Notes under the pieces: generated by a model
What the model saw: only the letters and a program-made list of their open reading frames with translations
Database searches by the model: none
Told to the model about the DNA's origin: nothing
Made by a program: the position numbers and the translations under genes
Assembly (NCBI GenBank): GCA_000310025.1
Contig: FN649733.1
Coordinates: 697,460 to 758,882, forward strand
Source of the DNA: Ectocarpus siliculosus
Lineage: Eukaryota; Sar; Phaeophyceae; Ectocarpales; Ectocarpaceae
DNA length: 61,423 bases
Direction of reading: 5' to 3'
Part shown: positions 10,349 to 22,356 of the stretch, piece after piece
Layout of the letters: each line of letters begins with the position of its first letter
Position numbering within the stretch: the first letter of the stretch is position 1

Positions 10349-13300
10349 TGCTGCTGTCGCACAGACGAACGCTTGGGAGCAGCTGGAGACGTCCGGCAAG
10401 TCCCCCTCAGTGAGAAGCGGCCACCGCATGGTGGTTTGGCGCAACCAGCTCGTCCTTTTCGGAGGGTTTCACGAGGCGTCTCGCGTTACGAGTTGGTTCA
10501 ACGACCTCTACATCATGGGTTTCCAGGACCTCAAGTGAGCCGGTTCTCGGGTTGGTGGGATGGATCGCTGTGTAGTGGTCTGGGTCGTTTGGGTGGGATG
10601 GGCCGTTGTGTAGTGGTCTGGGGCGTCTTGTACCTCCAGGACCTCAAAAGTGGAGCGGTTCTCAGATTGGTGGGATGGAGTGGGTCCGGTTCGTTTTGGC
10701 GATATGCTTAAACCACAACGAACCCATCCCTATCCACAAAAGAAGAGTCCGGGATAAAATATCAATGAATCCATACATAGCGTTAGCGGAAGCACTGCCT
10801 GTGTTTAATGTGTTGCATCTTTTTCAAGAGACTTGAATGGAACTCGGTCCAGTTGGTTGGCTTGGTTCGATCTGGCGCGGATTTATGAGACTTCGCCTAA
10901 TGGTGCCCGGTAGTGCCACGCTCCTCGTGCTGCGCAGCAGAGGGCAGGCATATCACAGCAAGACCCCGAGTCGGGGGCGCGGGCTGAATTGATTGCCACG
11001 ATAATAAGAATCTGGCAGATAGCTACAGATTTACGTTTCTTGACACGTTTTGAAGGGGATTTGAGGCACTCCTTTGCTCTGCGTGTGTGCCGTGCGGTGT
11101 GTGATGCGAGATCAAGCTTGTCGTTGAGTTGCTAGTTGCGCCGCGCCTTCCGTCCTCCCCCCCGGTTGTTTTTTTGCACACGCAGGTGGCGGCGGATAGA
11201 GTTCCCCGCCACGGCTACGATACCTGCCCCAAGGAGCGGGCACCAGATGGCGGTGTACGCACCGGGGGAACAAATATTCCTGTACGGGGGGTATTCGAAG
11301 GTCAGTCTGGTGTTGTCTTCTGTCGTGCTGTATCGTTTTGATGGCCATCATCTGTTGTCTTGGCCAGTGTGGTCGCATGTCCTCCCCCCTCTCCGGGCCC
11401 GCAGCTCTACGTTCGTTTCCCATTCTGTCACCTTGCGAGTGATAAAAATCAACTGAGACTGAGACTAGCCTTGCGAGTGGTAATAATCATATCACCACCT
11501 TTAATCCTACCGCCTCCTGACCCCTCCCCTTACCACAGGAGAAGGAGCCTGGGCAGAAGAAAGAGGGCAAGACTCACAACGACATGTGGGTTTTGAACAT
11601 GAAGCCAGCCGTATCCGGGGGAAATCCGACATGGGACCGGGTGCGCCAATTTGTCTGTTTTTTCCTGAGAGAGCAATGGGGAGGGGGGGATGCTTCCTTG
11701 CTGGCTGCCTGTTTGATGTTTTGTCGTCTTGTGCGTTCCGTTCGAATTGGATTCGCGGTGATGAACTGGTTCGTTACAAACGAGAGAGAGGAACCGAAGA
11801 ATATACGTCCTGAGAACGGCTGCAGTAGGCTACTGTAGGTGTTGAAAACGTGGGACGCAAGAGGGTGCTTGTCACGGGAGAGTACCAGCATGTAACAACA
11901 TTTATGGCAGATCTGTGGTCAACGAAGCAACATCTCTAACAGCACCAATAACAACAAATTAAAACGCATTTTCTTGTGTCAGATCGGAAAGAAGGGGGCC
12001 CCGCCGTCGATCCGATCCGGAGCGGCGATGACGGTCCACAAGAACAGGGCCTTGCTCTTTGGAGGCGTTTTGGACCACGAGGGGCCGCAGCATGCCCTCA
12101 GGTGAACGTCCACATACAGTCCCCCAGAGTCTACCCGCTCCTGAGTTTATGAACTGCTGTGGGTTCGCTCCTAGTTTAGTGAAACCGTGGGTTTCCCTTT
12201 TGGCTCTTGCACAGTGAAGAGTTATGATTGGTGGGTTCACACATTTACACACCAGGGTGCAGTGTCCTCTGCGGTGCCCCCCCCCCCCCCTTTGACTTTG
12301 ACGACCTACTGCTGTTTGCGGTGCTCGCATTGGTCATTGGCACGATGTATGGCCGTAGTAAGACAGCAGTGGATGGTATGTTAACGACGGGCATGAATGT
12401 AGCATGACGATCGATATCCGCAAGTGTTCATGCGGGGCGTTGGCCCATCTATTATAGAACCCAGGCCCCATGCGGCTGCGCAAATACTGCACGCTAGCTA
12501 CAGTTTGTTTTGTGAGGCTTCTCGAAGTCATCGGCAGAATGAGTCTTGCCTCGGTGAGGTCACGTGAACGTGGCGTTTGTGTGAGTTGGGCGCATTTCTT
12601 GAAACAACTTGGAGAATTGTTTCCTGCTATGCGTGCAGCCGAAACGGCGTCCAATCGCGCGCGTGTTGTCGCCCGGTGCGATGAATCTAGCGATTATTTG
12701 TCTCTTTGTTCTCCTTTACTTAGTCGGATACCTCGCGTGCTTGCACCCCCCGAGCGAACGCCACCAGTGTCGGTTCGCAACGTCCTCCCGGTGTCGGTTT
12801 ACAACGCCCTCGCAGTGCCTCACCACCCCTACCCTACCCTCAACGGTCTAACACCTAAGGCAAAAACATTAGTACACCCCCCCCCGCCGCCCCCCCCGGT
12901 GTTTGCCATCGGGGTTGGGTTTTGGTCGCTTGGCAGCGATGTTGTAAAACAAGCCGATCACTTCGTGAGCTCGGCAACCAGGTTACCGGGTTATTTTTGC
13001 CTTTTTTTTTTTACGGTAACCATAAATGGTGGTCGGGCAGATTATGTTGTGCGGGGTCGAGAACCCTCACTCCGCGCAAGGGGGATAATCGCATCACGTT
13101 GTGTTAAATTAGTCAAGCACCCTCGAGGCAGTTACACAGTGCTGTAACTGTCTCTGGAAGTGAAAGCACCAGAAAATAAATTAAGTCATACGCAGCTGTC
13201 ATCCGTACGCAAGGAAGTAAGCACAAGATGCCGAACACCATTACAAGTAGCAGGATGCAGCGCGCCCTTCATGCGACTCGCCCAATACCTCACGGCGCTT

Positions 13301-16300
13301 CGCGCTTGGTGATGTGAGAGCCTGGTCCGGTGAGAACCCGGCATGCTCCGTCCCGTTTTTGGATGGATGCGAGGTCAATGGTCTAACGACTACGGCATGC
13401 ACGACTATGAGTACAACCCCTCCCCGCCGCCGCCGCCGCCGCAGTAGAGTTTTTACTTTTTGTCAAGGACCTCGTATCCCTTGGACTACACACTCGACTT
13501 AAAACACTTACGCCCCCCCCCCGTCAATGACAAAACAAGGTCGGTGTTCTACAACGACCTCTTCGCGTTCGATATGGAGCGGCGGCGTTGGTACCACCTA
13601 GCACTGAAGAAGGCAGGCAAGAAGAAGGTCAAGGAGAAGGGCAAGGGAAAGCATGGGACAGCAGGGTCTGAACAGGTTTGTTTGTGGTGCTAAATTGCGG
13701 CACAAAAGATCGGTTTCTCTTGTTGCTAAAGGTTTGTTTTTTCTTGATATTTTAGTCAGATGTTATTACCCCCCGTGACAACATTGTGCGCAATGTGGGA
13801 AACGAAGATCATTTGATTGACAGGAAGCATCGTTGCACGTTTTTGGACTTGTATTTCTAAGAGCTTTGGTATCCTCGTGAGTTTTATGAGGCTGAGACTA
13901 CGTAGTCTAGTTTATCCTGTGAGATCGTTTGTTTGCCGTGACGAGTGAAGCGTAGCGAATTGAGGAGCCGGACAGACGTCAATGAGGAACAGTGACTATG
14001 AAGACGGAACAAGAACGCAAGCGCAAGCACGTGGAGGGGCCGTAACGCACGCACGTCTTCTTGAACGAATCCGCTGGTGCAAAGGAGTTCTGGACTTTTC
14101 TTTTTTTTAGCTTCGGTAAAGAGCACGAGGAGAGGACTGCGTTGTCTTCTTGAACGAATCCGCTGGTGCAAAGGAGTTCTGGACTTTTCTTTTTTTTTGG
14201 CTTTGGTAAAGAGCACGAGGAGAGGACTGCGTTGACATGAGGCATCGCTCACGCTGTGCCGAATAGCGTCACAAGATCACGCCGCCTCCACCCCCTTAGC
14301 GCAGCACCATCAACGATACGTTTTGTTTGTTCTCTCTAGTAGGGGCAAGCCGTCGAAGGTCAACACGTACGACCAGGCAGAGGGAGGGTTGCGTCGAGAG
14401 CAAGCATTCTCCATTGTTTGAGAAAAAACATGGAAAAATTCACAACCACGCCCCCGAAAACCACCAAGTGCTTTCGTAACGCCCCGCAAAACCATGAATT
14501 GTTTTCGTAACGCTCCTGTTTCCAGATTCAGGCGCAAAACGACGACCATCAGGAGGAGGAAGAAGAGGACTACATCGACAGCGATGACGAGCGGGAGGAC
14601 GGCGAGAAAGCCCCGCACGAGAACGCGTTCGTGTACATCGACGAGTCCGGCAAGCTGGTCTACGTGGAGCCGGAGGAGGAGGAGGATGGGGAAGGCGACG
14701 CCAAGGGGACCGGAGTGGCGGCGAGTTTGGAGGAGAAAGAATCCGGTTTGGAGGAGGAGAAGGAGGTGGGGACAAGACAGCGCCAGGACTCTTGCGGTCT
14801 CGTTGTGGGCGGCGTAGATAGGGATGAGAGGGAACCCGAACCCCACACGCATCCAAGGAAACGTAGACCCCCCACCTGTCGTTGTGCGACGGTTGTTGTA
14901 TGTCAGTTGTGAAGCACCCCTCGTGATACACGGGGAAGGGAATGTTTGTGGCCGACTCGGTTTGATTTTGCCGATCCCTTCCAACCCATTGGGAAGACAA
15001 AAAAAACAACAACCAACACACAAACATGTGTCATGTCACACGAGTTTGTCGTACACGAGCGGGTACGACTGCTGCTGCAGCGAAGCAGAAAGGCTCAAAA
15101 GGTTTGTGGATGTCGTGAACATACTGTTCTGCTTATGCAGGGTCAATCGCTCTGGTTTGTTTCTTTGTCGCTCCACGCAGTAGCTAATTTTAATCGCTCT
15201 TTTTCGTTTTTTTTTCGCTCCACCCTGTTTCTATTTTTTTCCTTGTTTTGCCAGGAGACGAAGGACGAGAAGGGTCACGCTGTCGCGGAGGAAGCACCTT
15301 CGGCCACTACGGCAAGCGACACATGTTCATCCCAGCAAGCTCACGGCGGATTGGAAGAGAAGCAGGACGACAAAGTAAGAGGGGATGGTGTCGCCCCATC
15401 CCCTGCTGTCGATGCTGCCGACATTCACGTCCAGCTCCAAGTCCAATCGGGTTCGACGGCAGATTCGGTGCCGGATGCCGGGAAGGACGAAGGAGGGGAT
15501 GCGGAAGAAGCGTCCCCGTGTCCATTGCCCCGCATTAATCCCTGCCTCACCGTGCGGGGTAACACTCTCTACGTCTACGGCGGGCTGCTCGAGGTACCAT
15601 ACTACCGTAGGGGGGGGGGGGGAGTAGTATATTACATTACCGTAGATGACATGACGGAAGATATCACACCCCCGTGGACCGATTTTCAAAGCTCGAGTAC
15701 TCCACGACGAAGATGATCCGTAAACGAAACGGTCTCTACGTTTTCGGTTAGCTCTCGACGAGGCGGCTTCAACGCCGCCGTTTTCGGGGATGCCACTATT
15801 TCTGCGGTGGAGAAGTTGAGCTTTGAATATAGGTCCAGGGGGTGTGATATCTTGTGTCACCTATGGTAGTCGTGCCGACGTTGGTTGCGTTCAGACAGAG
15901 ACCGGAGTTGTTCGTAGTTTTATGCGCTCAAGCTAAGCTGAGCTGCATCATGGGCTGCTCGTTGTTTTGTTCATGGCGCACGTTCTGAGGGTTTGTGGAG
16001 GGACAAGGGAGTTTCGTATATAGCCGGGACTGCCTCTCCGTTTCTTTCAAAAAGTGCTGCCGCCTGTCAAGAATGCCTCACGACTGCTGTAAATATTCAA
16101 ATGTTCATTGTGGTACCTCTCTCGGTCTTTTTTTTTCTTCTTCAATGTCCAGGTTGGTGACCGCGAGTTCACGCTGGACGACTGCTGGAGCCTGGAGCTC
16201 AACACGCGTGTGGCTTGGAAACGGGTCCAGGAGGGCACGATGGACGAGCAAATGTGGAAGGGGGAAGAGGACGAGTCGGAGATGGGGTCAGAGTGGGGAG

Positions 16301-19300
16301 AAGAGGAATCAGACTCTGATTACTCCGATGACGATGATGATGACGGGGGGGAGGAGGTGAGGGGCTGGTTTGTTGCCTTCGGTTTGTACGGATTGACTGC
16401 CTACGCAAAGAAAGTTTTAGTTCGAAAGATTAATCAGGCAGGGGGCACGCAGACCGTAACCCCAACCCTAACCCCAACTTAGCCGACATTATGATTGCTA
16501 GCTTGGAAAAACCTGCGTAGACTGCTGGGTTGTACGGAAGGCTTGCGTGAGAGATGCCTTAGCCTCTGAGTCGGTGCTCGAAGGTCAGTGCCGTAGCACG
16601 TGGTGGGAGCCACGCGGTTTGTAGAGAGGGATAATTTTCGCCACGCATCTTCCGTAGCCACAAAGGGACCCGCTGCTGAAGCCGTGGTGCGGACGCTCAC
16701 ATGATGAGCCAGTTCAGCGTCTCTCTCGCACCCGACATTTTCGATCTACTAAATAGGTCGCTCGTGTACCGCGACTGGTGTGCTCATCGCTTTCGGTTCT
16801 TGCAGTCTGTTGGCGGTGTCGGTTTTGCCCGGTACTGTGATCAAGGAGACCCTGAAATACTGTCTTGAGGTACTGATCGAGCACCCGTATCACGCCCCCC
16901 CCCTTCAAAGAGTGTAGTTAGCCGAATGTCTGTGGTCATGTGTCTGTTGACGGTTGTTGACCCGTGTAGGCGGGAAGCAAGCAGAATGTTTTGTCGGGGG
17001 GGGGGGGGTCGGGGAAAAAGAGAAAGCCATGAGGACATGTACTACCCAGCTCACTATGACACCCCCTGCAAAAAGCAGACCCGGCTGATGTAGACAGCTA
17101 GTTTCAAAAGCTGAGCTCTCTCTCCCCCACCCCCGGCCGCTCATGCGAGCTTTTTGAACATGTTGGTGAAGCGGATTTGAGGCAATCTCTGTTGGAGGCA
17201 ATCTCTGTCTTCCCACTGTTCTTCTCCTGTACCAGTACTGCTGTACTGTAGCCCAAAGAATAGTAGTACTGGGTTCTTCCAATTTGAGGTTGGAATCAGC
17301 GTACTAGACGCTTTAGTTCGACTTTTGACGTTTCATGATTACTCATTACGTGTGGTTAGTGGGACGTTTGGTTGGTGGGTGCAAGTTTGATTGATTGTGG
17401 GCGTGAGCGACGATCCCAAATGGACCCTCCTTCCAGAGTTCCCGGTTACCGTATACCCGTGGGACAACATGGTGCTTCGTATATACCAAGGATTTTATAC
17501 TACCCCAACTCGGATCCACACGAGATCAACCCCCGAACTTGAGCGACAGCATTTATTTTCTTTTCGCCCGGCGTGACTGTTGTAGTTGCCTTGCGTTTGT
17601 TGTTGGTGGTGGTGCCGTTGTCATGATCCGGTTTTCGAAGGGGCACCGCCAAAACTCAAGCGTTTCCTCAGCCCGTCAGTCTGTCTGAAAGTTACCATTT
17701 TATGCATATGGTTTCGATTACATCTGTCTTACTGCTGACGATGTGATGGTTTCAATTCTTGTTGCTGATGGTTTGATAACTTCAATTATATCTATCTGTG
17801 TTGCTAATGATCTGATTTCTTCAATTATGTTTTTTACTGTGGTGGCGATGATTGGATGGTTCTCGATAATATCATCTATGTTGCTGATGACTTTTCGTGG
17901 TATTTCGGCACTGCTGTGGTACACAACAGGACCGCGTCAAACCGGTGTCGGCCGGCATGAGCTGCATGACCCTGGATGGGGGCGACGCGGTTGAAAACGA
18001 CGGTGCCGCAAAGAAGACTGCCAAGACCGAAAAAGGTGATGTGATGAAGACATGCGACCTTCATTTGTACCTTTTTTTGTCATTGTTGTTGCTGTACGTC
18101 TAATTTCGTCATGCTGCCGGGTACACGCACGTACACAAGTCACGCGCCTGGCCTTCTCCCTGCTACATTTTCTGGGTGCTGGCAAGGTTTCCTGTTGCAA
18201 ACCAGCTTGCGAACTCTGCTTAGCCATCTTTTGCTCCCCACGAGACCCACCCACGCTTTGATGATTCCTCGCTCTGCCGCGGAAGAAATTCGAACATGAA
18301 CGCAAGCGGTGTTCTCGCTGTTGATTGGCTGTCGAAAACCGGCTCTTGCCCGACTGCTGACTGGGCTTGATGTCTCTCTCGGCTTAAGCCCTCGTCTGTG
18401 CCACGACTTCGAGGTGGCGCATTCCAGGAGTTAGAGTAGTGAGTGTGGTGTTTTTCAGGGTTTCGCGATTGTGTACCTATCGTTCACGTCCATGCGCAAC
18501 GGCAGTTTCGCAAACAAAAGACACGCCTCCTTCAGGCACCGTTGTCCTTTTGACGTTTCGTGTTCCACGGCCCAGCCGTCCATCCATTCCGCCCTGCTGC
18601 ATCTCATGTCTTGTTGGGCCGCTTTATCGCCGTGCCTCTTCCTTTGCCTGGTCGACGATATCGATCATAACTCGACCATGACTTGGATTTTATCGACGAT
18701 ATCGATTGCAACTTGACCATGACGTGGGTTTTATCGACGATATCGATTGCAACTTGACCATGACGTGGGTTTTATCGACGATATTGATCGCAACTCGACC
18801 ATGACGGGGACTGTTTTGACAATATCGATCGCAACTCGACCATGACGTCGATATTTTATCACGGCCTTGATGATGACACCGCAGCCAAGAAGAGCAAGGG
18901 AGGCAAGAGGGGGAAGCACGGGGGTGTGCGAGAGGAGATCAGACAGCTGCAGGAGCTGCTTGACGTTGATGACCCCAACAGGACCCCCCAGGTGACCGGC
19001 CATCAGTATTAGTCAACTTGCCCACCAACCTGGGAGGGGGTTAAGAAATCAGGCTCAGAGAGATCAATTTAAGAACTTCACCTGTAAGAACAGGTGTTGA
19101 GGTAAGAATTCTACGCTAGAAACCAATATACGCCCCGGAGAAAACGGAAACGAGCCTTCCACATACAGCGTTTGTTCAAAAAAAGTGGTGCCGCGTAAGC
19201 TTTTTGTTTGTGCTGTTGTGGTCACTTCCTTGTTTCGCTCTGCTCTCGTGTGTACTACCAAGCAGAAGTATTTGGTAACCTGAGTTCTCGTCCGCTCTTG

Positions 19301-20969
19301 TTAAGGAGGGGCACGATCCCGGGGGTTAAACAGAAGAAAGTCTTCCTTCCCCTCTCCGCTCTCATCGCGTGGTTCAGTAGTAGCTCCCTCAATGCAGCGC
19401 CTTTTTTTGTTGTGTGCTGATCCTACAGGTAGGTTTGAAAAAGTCACAGGAGTAGTCGATGTAATGATCCTGATGAATTGAAGAACTTCAAAGAGGGAAA
19501 ATGAAAAAATATGTGTTGGGGAGGGGATGCCTGGATGGTGTGTATCCCCGGGAACGTCCTGTGTTGTCTCTTGGAAGTACAAATCCGATCGTCGAGCGAA
19601 GGCAGGAAGTTCCATGCACGACGCGCTCTGAACCCGTTCCACAAGATTCTAGTCACGACTATTGCTGTAGTTATGTTTCTTTTTCTCACTCGGTGACGGT
19701 GTTTGTGTGAGAATTACCACAGCCAAGCAACGGACTACCGTAATGACACAAGATAACACACCCCCTGGACCGATTTTCTGATACCGATTTCTCGACAGCA
19801 GAAAGAGTCACAGCGCGGAAAACGGTGGCGTTGAAGCTGTCTCGTCGAGAGATTTCCCAAAATGTATTGTTTCATTTATGCACCCTCTTCGTCGTGGCGT
19901 AATCGAGCTTTGAAAATTGGTCCAGGGGGTGTGTTATCTTGTGTCATATACGGTATTCTCCTGCTCTCGGTGGGTATAATTGTTCCTGCTTTTTTGTTGA
20001 ATCGTGTTATGCCTCCCATTTTTTTATGCGTGGAATCGACAGGCCGGCGAGGTGATGCGCGATTTCTTCGATCGCACGAAATTGTTCTGGACAACCGAGA
20101 TCGTGCGAAGAAGAGACGAGTCCGAGGTGCCCTTGGAAGCCATGACTGAGAAGGTATACTAATTGTGATGTGACATGTCCTCCAATAACCCACAAAAGAA
20201 CCCTCCAAAATAATCCTCCAAAACTCCCAATAATATTCAATTGAACAAGACTGCTTTATATAGCGTTATTTTTTGTCGTCTTTGGTAATTGCTTTTTTAG
20301 TTTTAGTCGAATCCTGGGTGTTTGTGGTTTTCAGTTGTGATGACTTGTTTTTTTTAGTTGATGTGATGATTCCTTTTTGGTGGTTGGATTTGTGTATGCA
20401 TACTTGTTCGCGGGTGGTGTGGTGTGGTGTGGAAATTATCGAAGTTTGTCACACACACACACATGTATTTGGTCTTCATGCATCAACCCCGTTTTGTATT
20501 GGCACGCTTTCCTCCGAGACTACCGTGTTAGTCGGAGAGTCGGCAAGGATCGGAGGGTTAGAACTAATCGGAGAGTTAGCATCCGAGTTCTTCAAAAACG
20601 ATCGCACTGCCGACTCTCCGAGTATTTAACCGACTACCGAAACAGATCTTGTCAGATAGGCAAGTGGTTCTCTGTCCTGTCATATGTTTCAATGTTTCCG
20701 TCGGTACCAAACAAGCGGTGCCCTGTGCAGCAGCAAGTAGTTCCAGCCATGCGACTTTCATTGTTTGATGAATTTTTCGGGTGGATGCATTCGTTCCACA
20801 GGGGCTCAGACGAGACGCCTTCGCGCTCGCGGGGGAAAGGTACGCTGAGCTCGAACCGTCGCTGGCACGCCTCAACGCTCTCGAGGCGGAGCAGCGGGGG
20901 TTGGAGGCACGGGAGGCGGAGAAGAGGAGGGAAAAGAAGGCCTCCGGTCCTCGTTCGAGTCGAAGATGA
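5899..20969 (+). CDS. KLHDC4: Kelch-repeat protein of the KLHDC4/Kel3 type
   Basis: Sixteen exons join in phase to 807 aa: 5899-6015, 7051-7128, 8615-8754, 9903-10074, 10365-10534, 11186-11300, 11539-11640, 11983-12101, 13540-13675, 14526-14765, 15255-15593, 16153-16356, 17930-18035, 18885-18991, 20043-20153, 20802-20969. The start has a good context (CTGCCATGG) and opens a Lys/Ala-rich tail (MAKKKGGAAKG). Residues 70-370 hold kelch blades with diagnostic strands: MILFGGECF, HLYVFGGEF, QLVLFGGFHE, IFLYGGYSK, ALLFGGVLD. A further blade (TLYVYGGLLE) follows an acidic linker at about 384-540. Acidic residues recur at 615-645. Residues 690-790 (EVMRDFFDRTKLFWT and the following helix) match the DUF4110 C-terminal domain of this family, and the end is basic. 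Order, spacing and length fit human KLHDC4 and yeast Kel3. The molecular function is unknown; a protein-interaction scaffold role is inferred from the propeller. The donor of exon 7 (GTGCGC) is weak. The introns carry several MITE, SINE and tandem repeats. Confidence 0.93.
7615..7848. repeat. Three related 60-bp blocks, one inverted
   Basis: Block 1 (about 7618-7678) and block 3 (about 7788-7845) are direct copies that share GCCTCC-GATGGGTTCTGAGAG-type sequence and CAGGTCGATCGCC. Block 2 (about 7710-7768) is inverted: GGCGGTCGACCTGGTTTGAG through GTTGGAGGC. The arrangement can form a strong hairpin. It lies in KLHDC4 intron 2. Confidence 0.65.
8055..8165. repeat. Duplicated 31-bp motif, period about 71 bp
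   Basis: ACATTGTCGT-x-GCTCAGGTTGTT followed by xGAATATT occurs near 8062 and 8133, within KLHDC4 intron 2. Confidence 0.6.
8760..8786. repeat. (CTG)n microsatellite
   Basis: About eight CTG units directly after the donor of KLHDC4 exon 3. Confidence 0.9.
9324..9410. repeat. Tandem duplication, 49-bp period
   Basis: GTGGAGACCACCTTCC followed by TTCATAAAGGTACTAT-type sequence begins at 9324 and again at 9373, in KLHDC4 intron 3. Confidence 0.8.
10312..10356. repeat. (CCG)n/(CTG)n microsatellite
   Basis: About 38 nt of CCG units followed by CTG units, ending 8 nt before the acceptor of KLHDC4 exon 5. It probably serves as, or replaces, the usual polypyrimidine tract. Confidence 0.9.
12885..13425 (-). 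mobile_element. Poly-G-headed SINE-like family C
   Basis: Inserted in KLHDC4 intron 8. On the minus strand it begins with a G-rich run, then TACTCATAGTCGTGCATGCC, GTCGTTAGACCATTGACC (A-box type) and GGGTTCTCACCGGACC (B-box type). A body of about 350 bp follows, with CTTCCAGAGACAG and GGTTACC blocks, ending at the conserved CGATGGCAAACACC. It matches 28425-28905 (opposite orientation) and 45950-46545 (same orientation) along nearly its whole length. Confidence 0.75.
14055..14234. repeat. Tandem duplication, 89-91 bp, two copies
   Basis: Copy 1 is 14055-14143 and copy 2 is 14144-14234. They differ mainly in the length of a T run and at two substitutions, which suggests a recent event. It lies in KLHDC4 intron 9. 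Confidence 0.92.
15638..15869. mobile_element. MITE-like element with terminal inverted repeats
   Basis: The left end runs from TACCGTAGATGACATGACG to a CACACCCCC block, then GGACCGATTTTCAAAGCTCGA. The right end is the approximate reverse complement: TTGAGCTTTGAATATAGGTC, CAGGGGGTGTGATATC, TTGTGTCACCTATGGTAG. It is 232 bp with no coding capacity, in KLHDC4 intron 11. It shares its ends with 19736-19955. Confidence 0.8.
17700..17890. repeat. Degenerate T-rich tandem repeat
   Basis: The pattern TTGCTGATG-TTTGAT-TTCAATTAT recurs about four times with drift in KLHDC4 intron 12, upstream of exon 13. Confidence 0.5.
18650..18850. repeat. 41-bp tandem repeat, about five copies
   Basis: The unit contains TTTATCGACGATATCGATTG and CAACTTGACCATGACGTGGG. 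The first copies are nearly identical and the last ones drift. The array ends about 40 nt before the acceptor of KLHDC4 exon 14. The ATCGAT core is self-complementary. Confidence 0.88.
19736..19955. mobile_element. MITE-like element with terminal inverted repeats
   Basis: The left end TACCGTAATGACACAAGATA followed by ACACACCCCCTGGACC pairs with the right end GGTCCAGGGGGTGTGTTATC followed by TTGTGTCATATACGGTA. The arms are about 42 bp with one or two mismatches. The element is 220 bp, non-coding, in KLHDC4 intron 14, and belongs to the same family as 15638-15869. Confidence 0.85.
20519..20638. repeat. Short inverted repeat, possible small MITE
   Basis: TTAGTCGGAGAGTCGGCA at the left and TGCCGACTCTCCGAG followed by TTAACCGACTA at the right are mostly complementary. 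The span of about 120 bp sits in KLHDC4 intron 15. Confidence 0.6.
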
Positions 20970-22296
20970 TGCCTGCACGTATAGTGTTGTTGGGGGCCAT
21001 AATCACGGAATGTTGTGTCGTGTCGAGGTCACATGAGTGCCTTCATCGATCGTTGTGTGGCAGGAGAATGGTCGGTCCGTGGTAGACGGACCTGTCCCTG
21101 TATGCAGCGAAGAACTGGATGAACAGCGAATTATTTGGCGCGGGGGATCCATGTGCGTGTGGGGGGGGGGGCGTAACCAGTGTGTGTTGCAGCTGTCGAG
21201 CAGAGGGGAAAATTCGTTTGCAGGTTGAACTTCGTCTCTGGCCTGCCTTCCTGTCTTGTCTGACTGAGCGATGAAAGCCGAAAACATCCTCCAAGCGTTC
21301 GTTCTGCTTGCCACCGAATCATCACAGAGGAGCCAGCCCGGAGATCACCGTGCACCTGCGTTGAGTTTGTTGCGGGAAGAAAACATTTTTGTGGTCATGG
21401 ATGTGGAACACTCCTCCCCATCCTTGATGGTGGCAACAACATGAATGCCATCCGAAGTTCATGCTCCCGCCTCAGGTTGCAACAATCATTAACGGTGCCT
21501 GCGTACATATCTATTCTGAAGATAGGCTTCAGTTTCTGTCAGCGAAAGTCTCAAAACCTATATTCGATTTTGACCCCCAGGTTCTATGCCCCAGAAATTT
21601 GACCCCAGTTAGGCGGCATTTCCGTTTTTCACTTGGTTTTAGAGTTGGCGATCTCCGGTTTCTTCCCTTCGAGCATTCTTGGTCGATGGTCCTCGAGGTT
21701 GCAAAAACAATTTTTTGAGTGAGTTCGAAGACGTGTTCCTCCTGCCCCCGTCCGCCCATCCTGCAAGTTTGGTGCCAAAGCTTCTGTCCGTTTTCGAGAA
21801 ACTCGTCTCTCCTTCGATGTCATAATTGCTCACTTGCCGCACTCCATTGAGTCCAATGCGTGCACAAGGGGCCGGAAACTTGTGCAGCTACATGACTCCC
21901 GAAAACCAGTGTAGTACTTTTGTGAGAATGCAGATTAGGTTGCAGACAGCTAACTGCTGATCGCCAGCGCAACAAGGGACGGGCGCTGTTTCTTCTCGGT
22001 CATGCACTGGGGCCGCCTGTCGCCTGTCGCACGCATCTTACAGTGCCGATGACAGATTGCAGACAGCAGACCACTGGGCACCCTACGACGTATAGGTATA
22101 TGACTCAAACTACACAGATCAGAGGCCTTCTCAGACACTTGCAATAGCAGTGAGTGCAGGCATCATAGACATCGCTGCCGCACACACTGGACGCACAATA
22201 TCTAACAAAAACAAAGGTTTTGGCGGCTTACACCGCCACGCTTGAGTGAAGCGAGTCACAAGACGAATTGGTAAGTGGCGGTGTGTCCATCGCCGC

Positions 22297-22356
<60 letters not shown>

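Noticed and set aside
13395-13445. CRISPR-like or ordered direct repeats
   Set aside because: The repeats are CCG microsatellite and SINE head sequence. No regularly spaced repeat-spacer array occurs anywhere in the window, and the genome is eukaryotic.
14310-15027. Long minus-strand open frames of 237 and 195 codons
   Set aside because: Antisense shadow of the acidic-linker exon of KLHDC4 (14526-14765). The GC-rich acidic codons suppress stops on the other strand.
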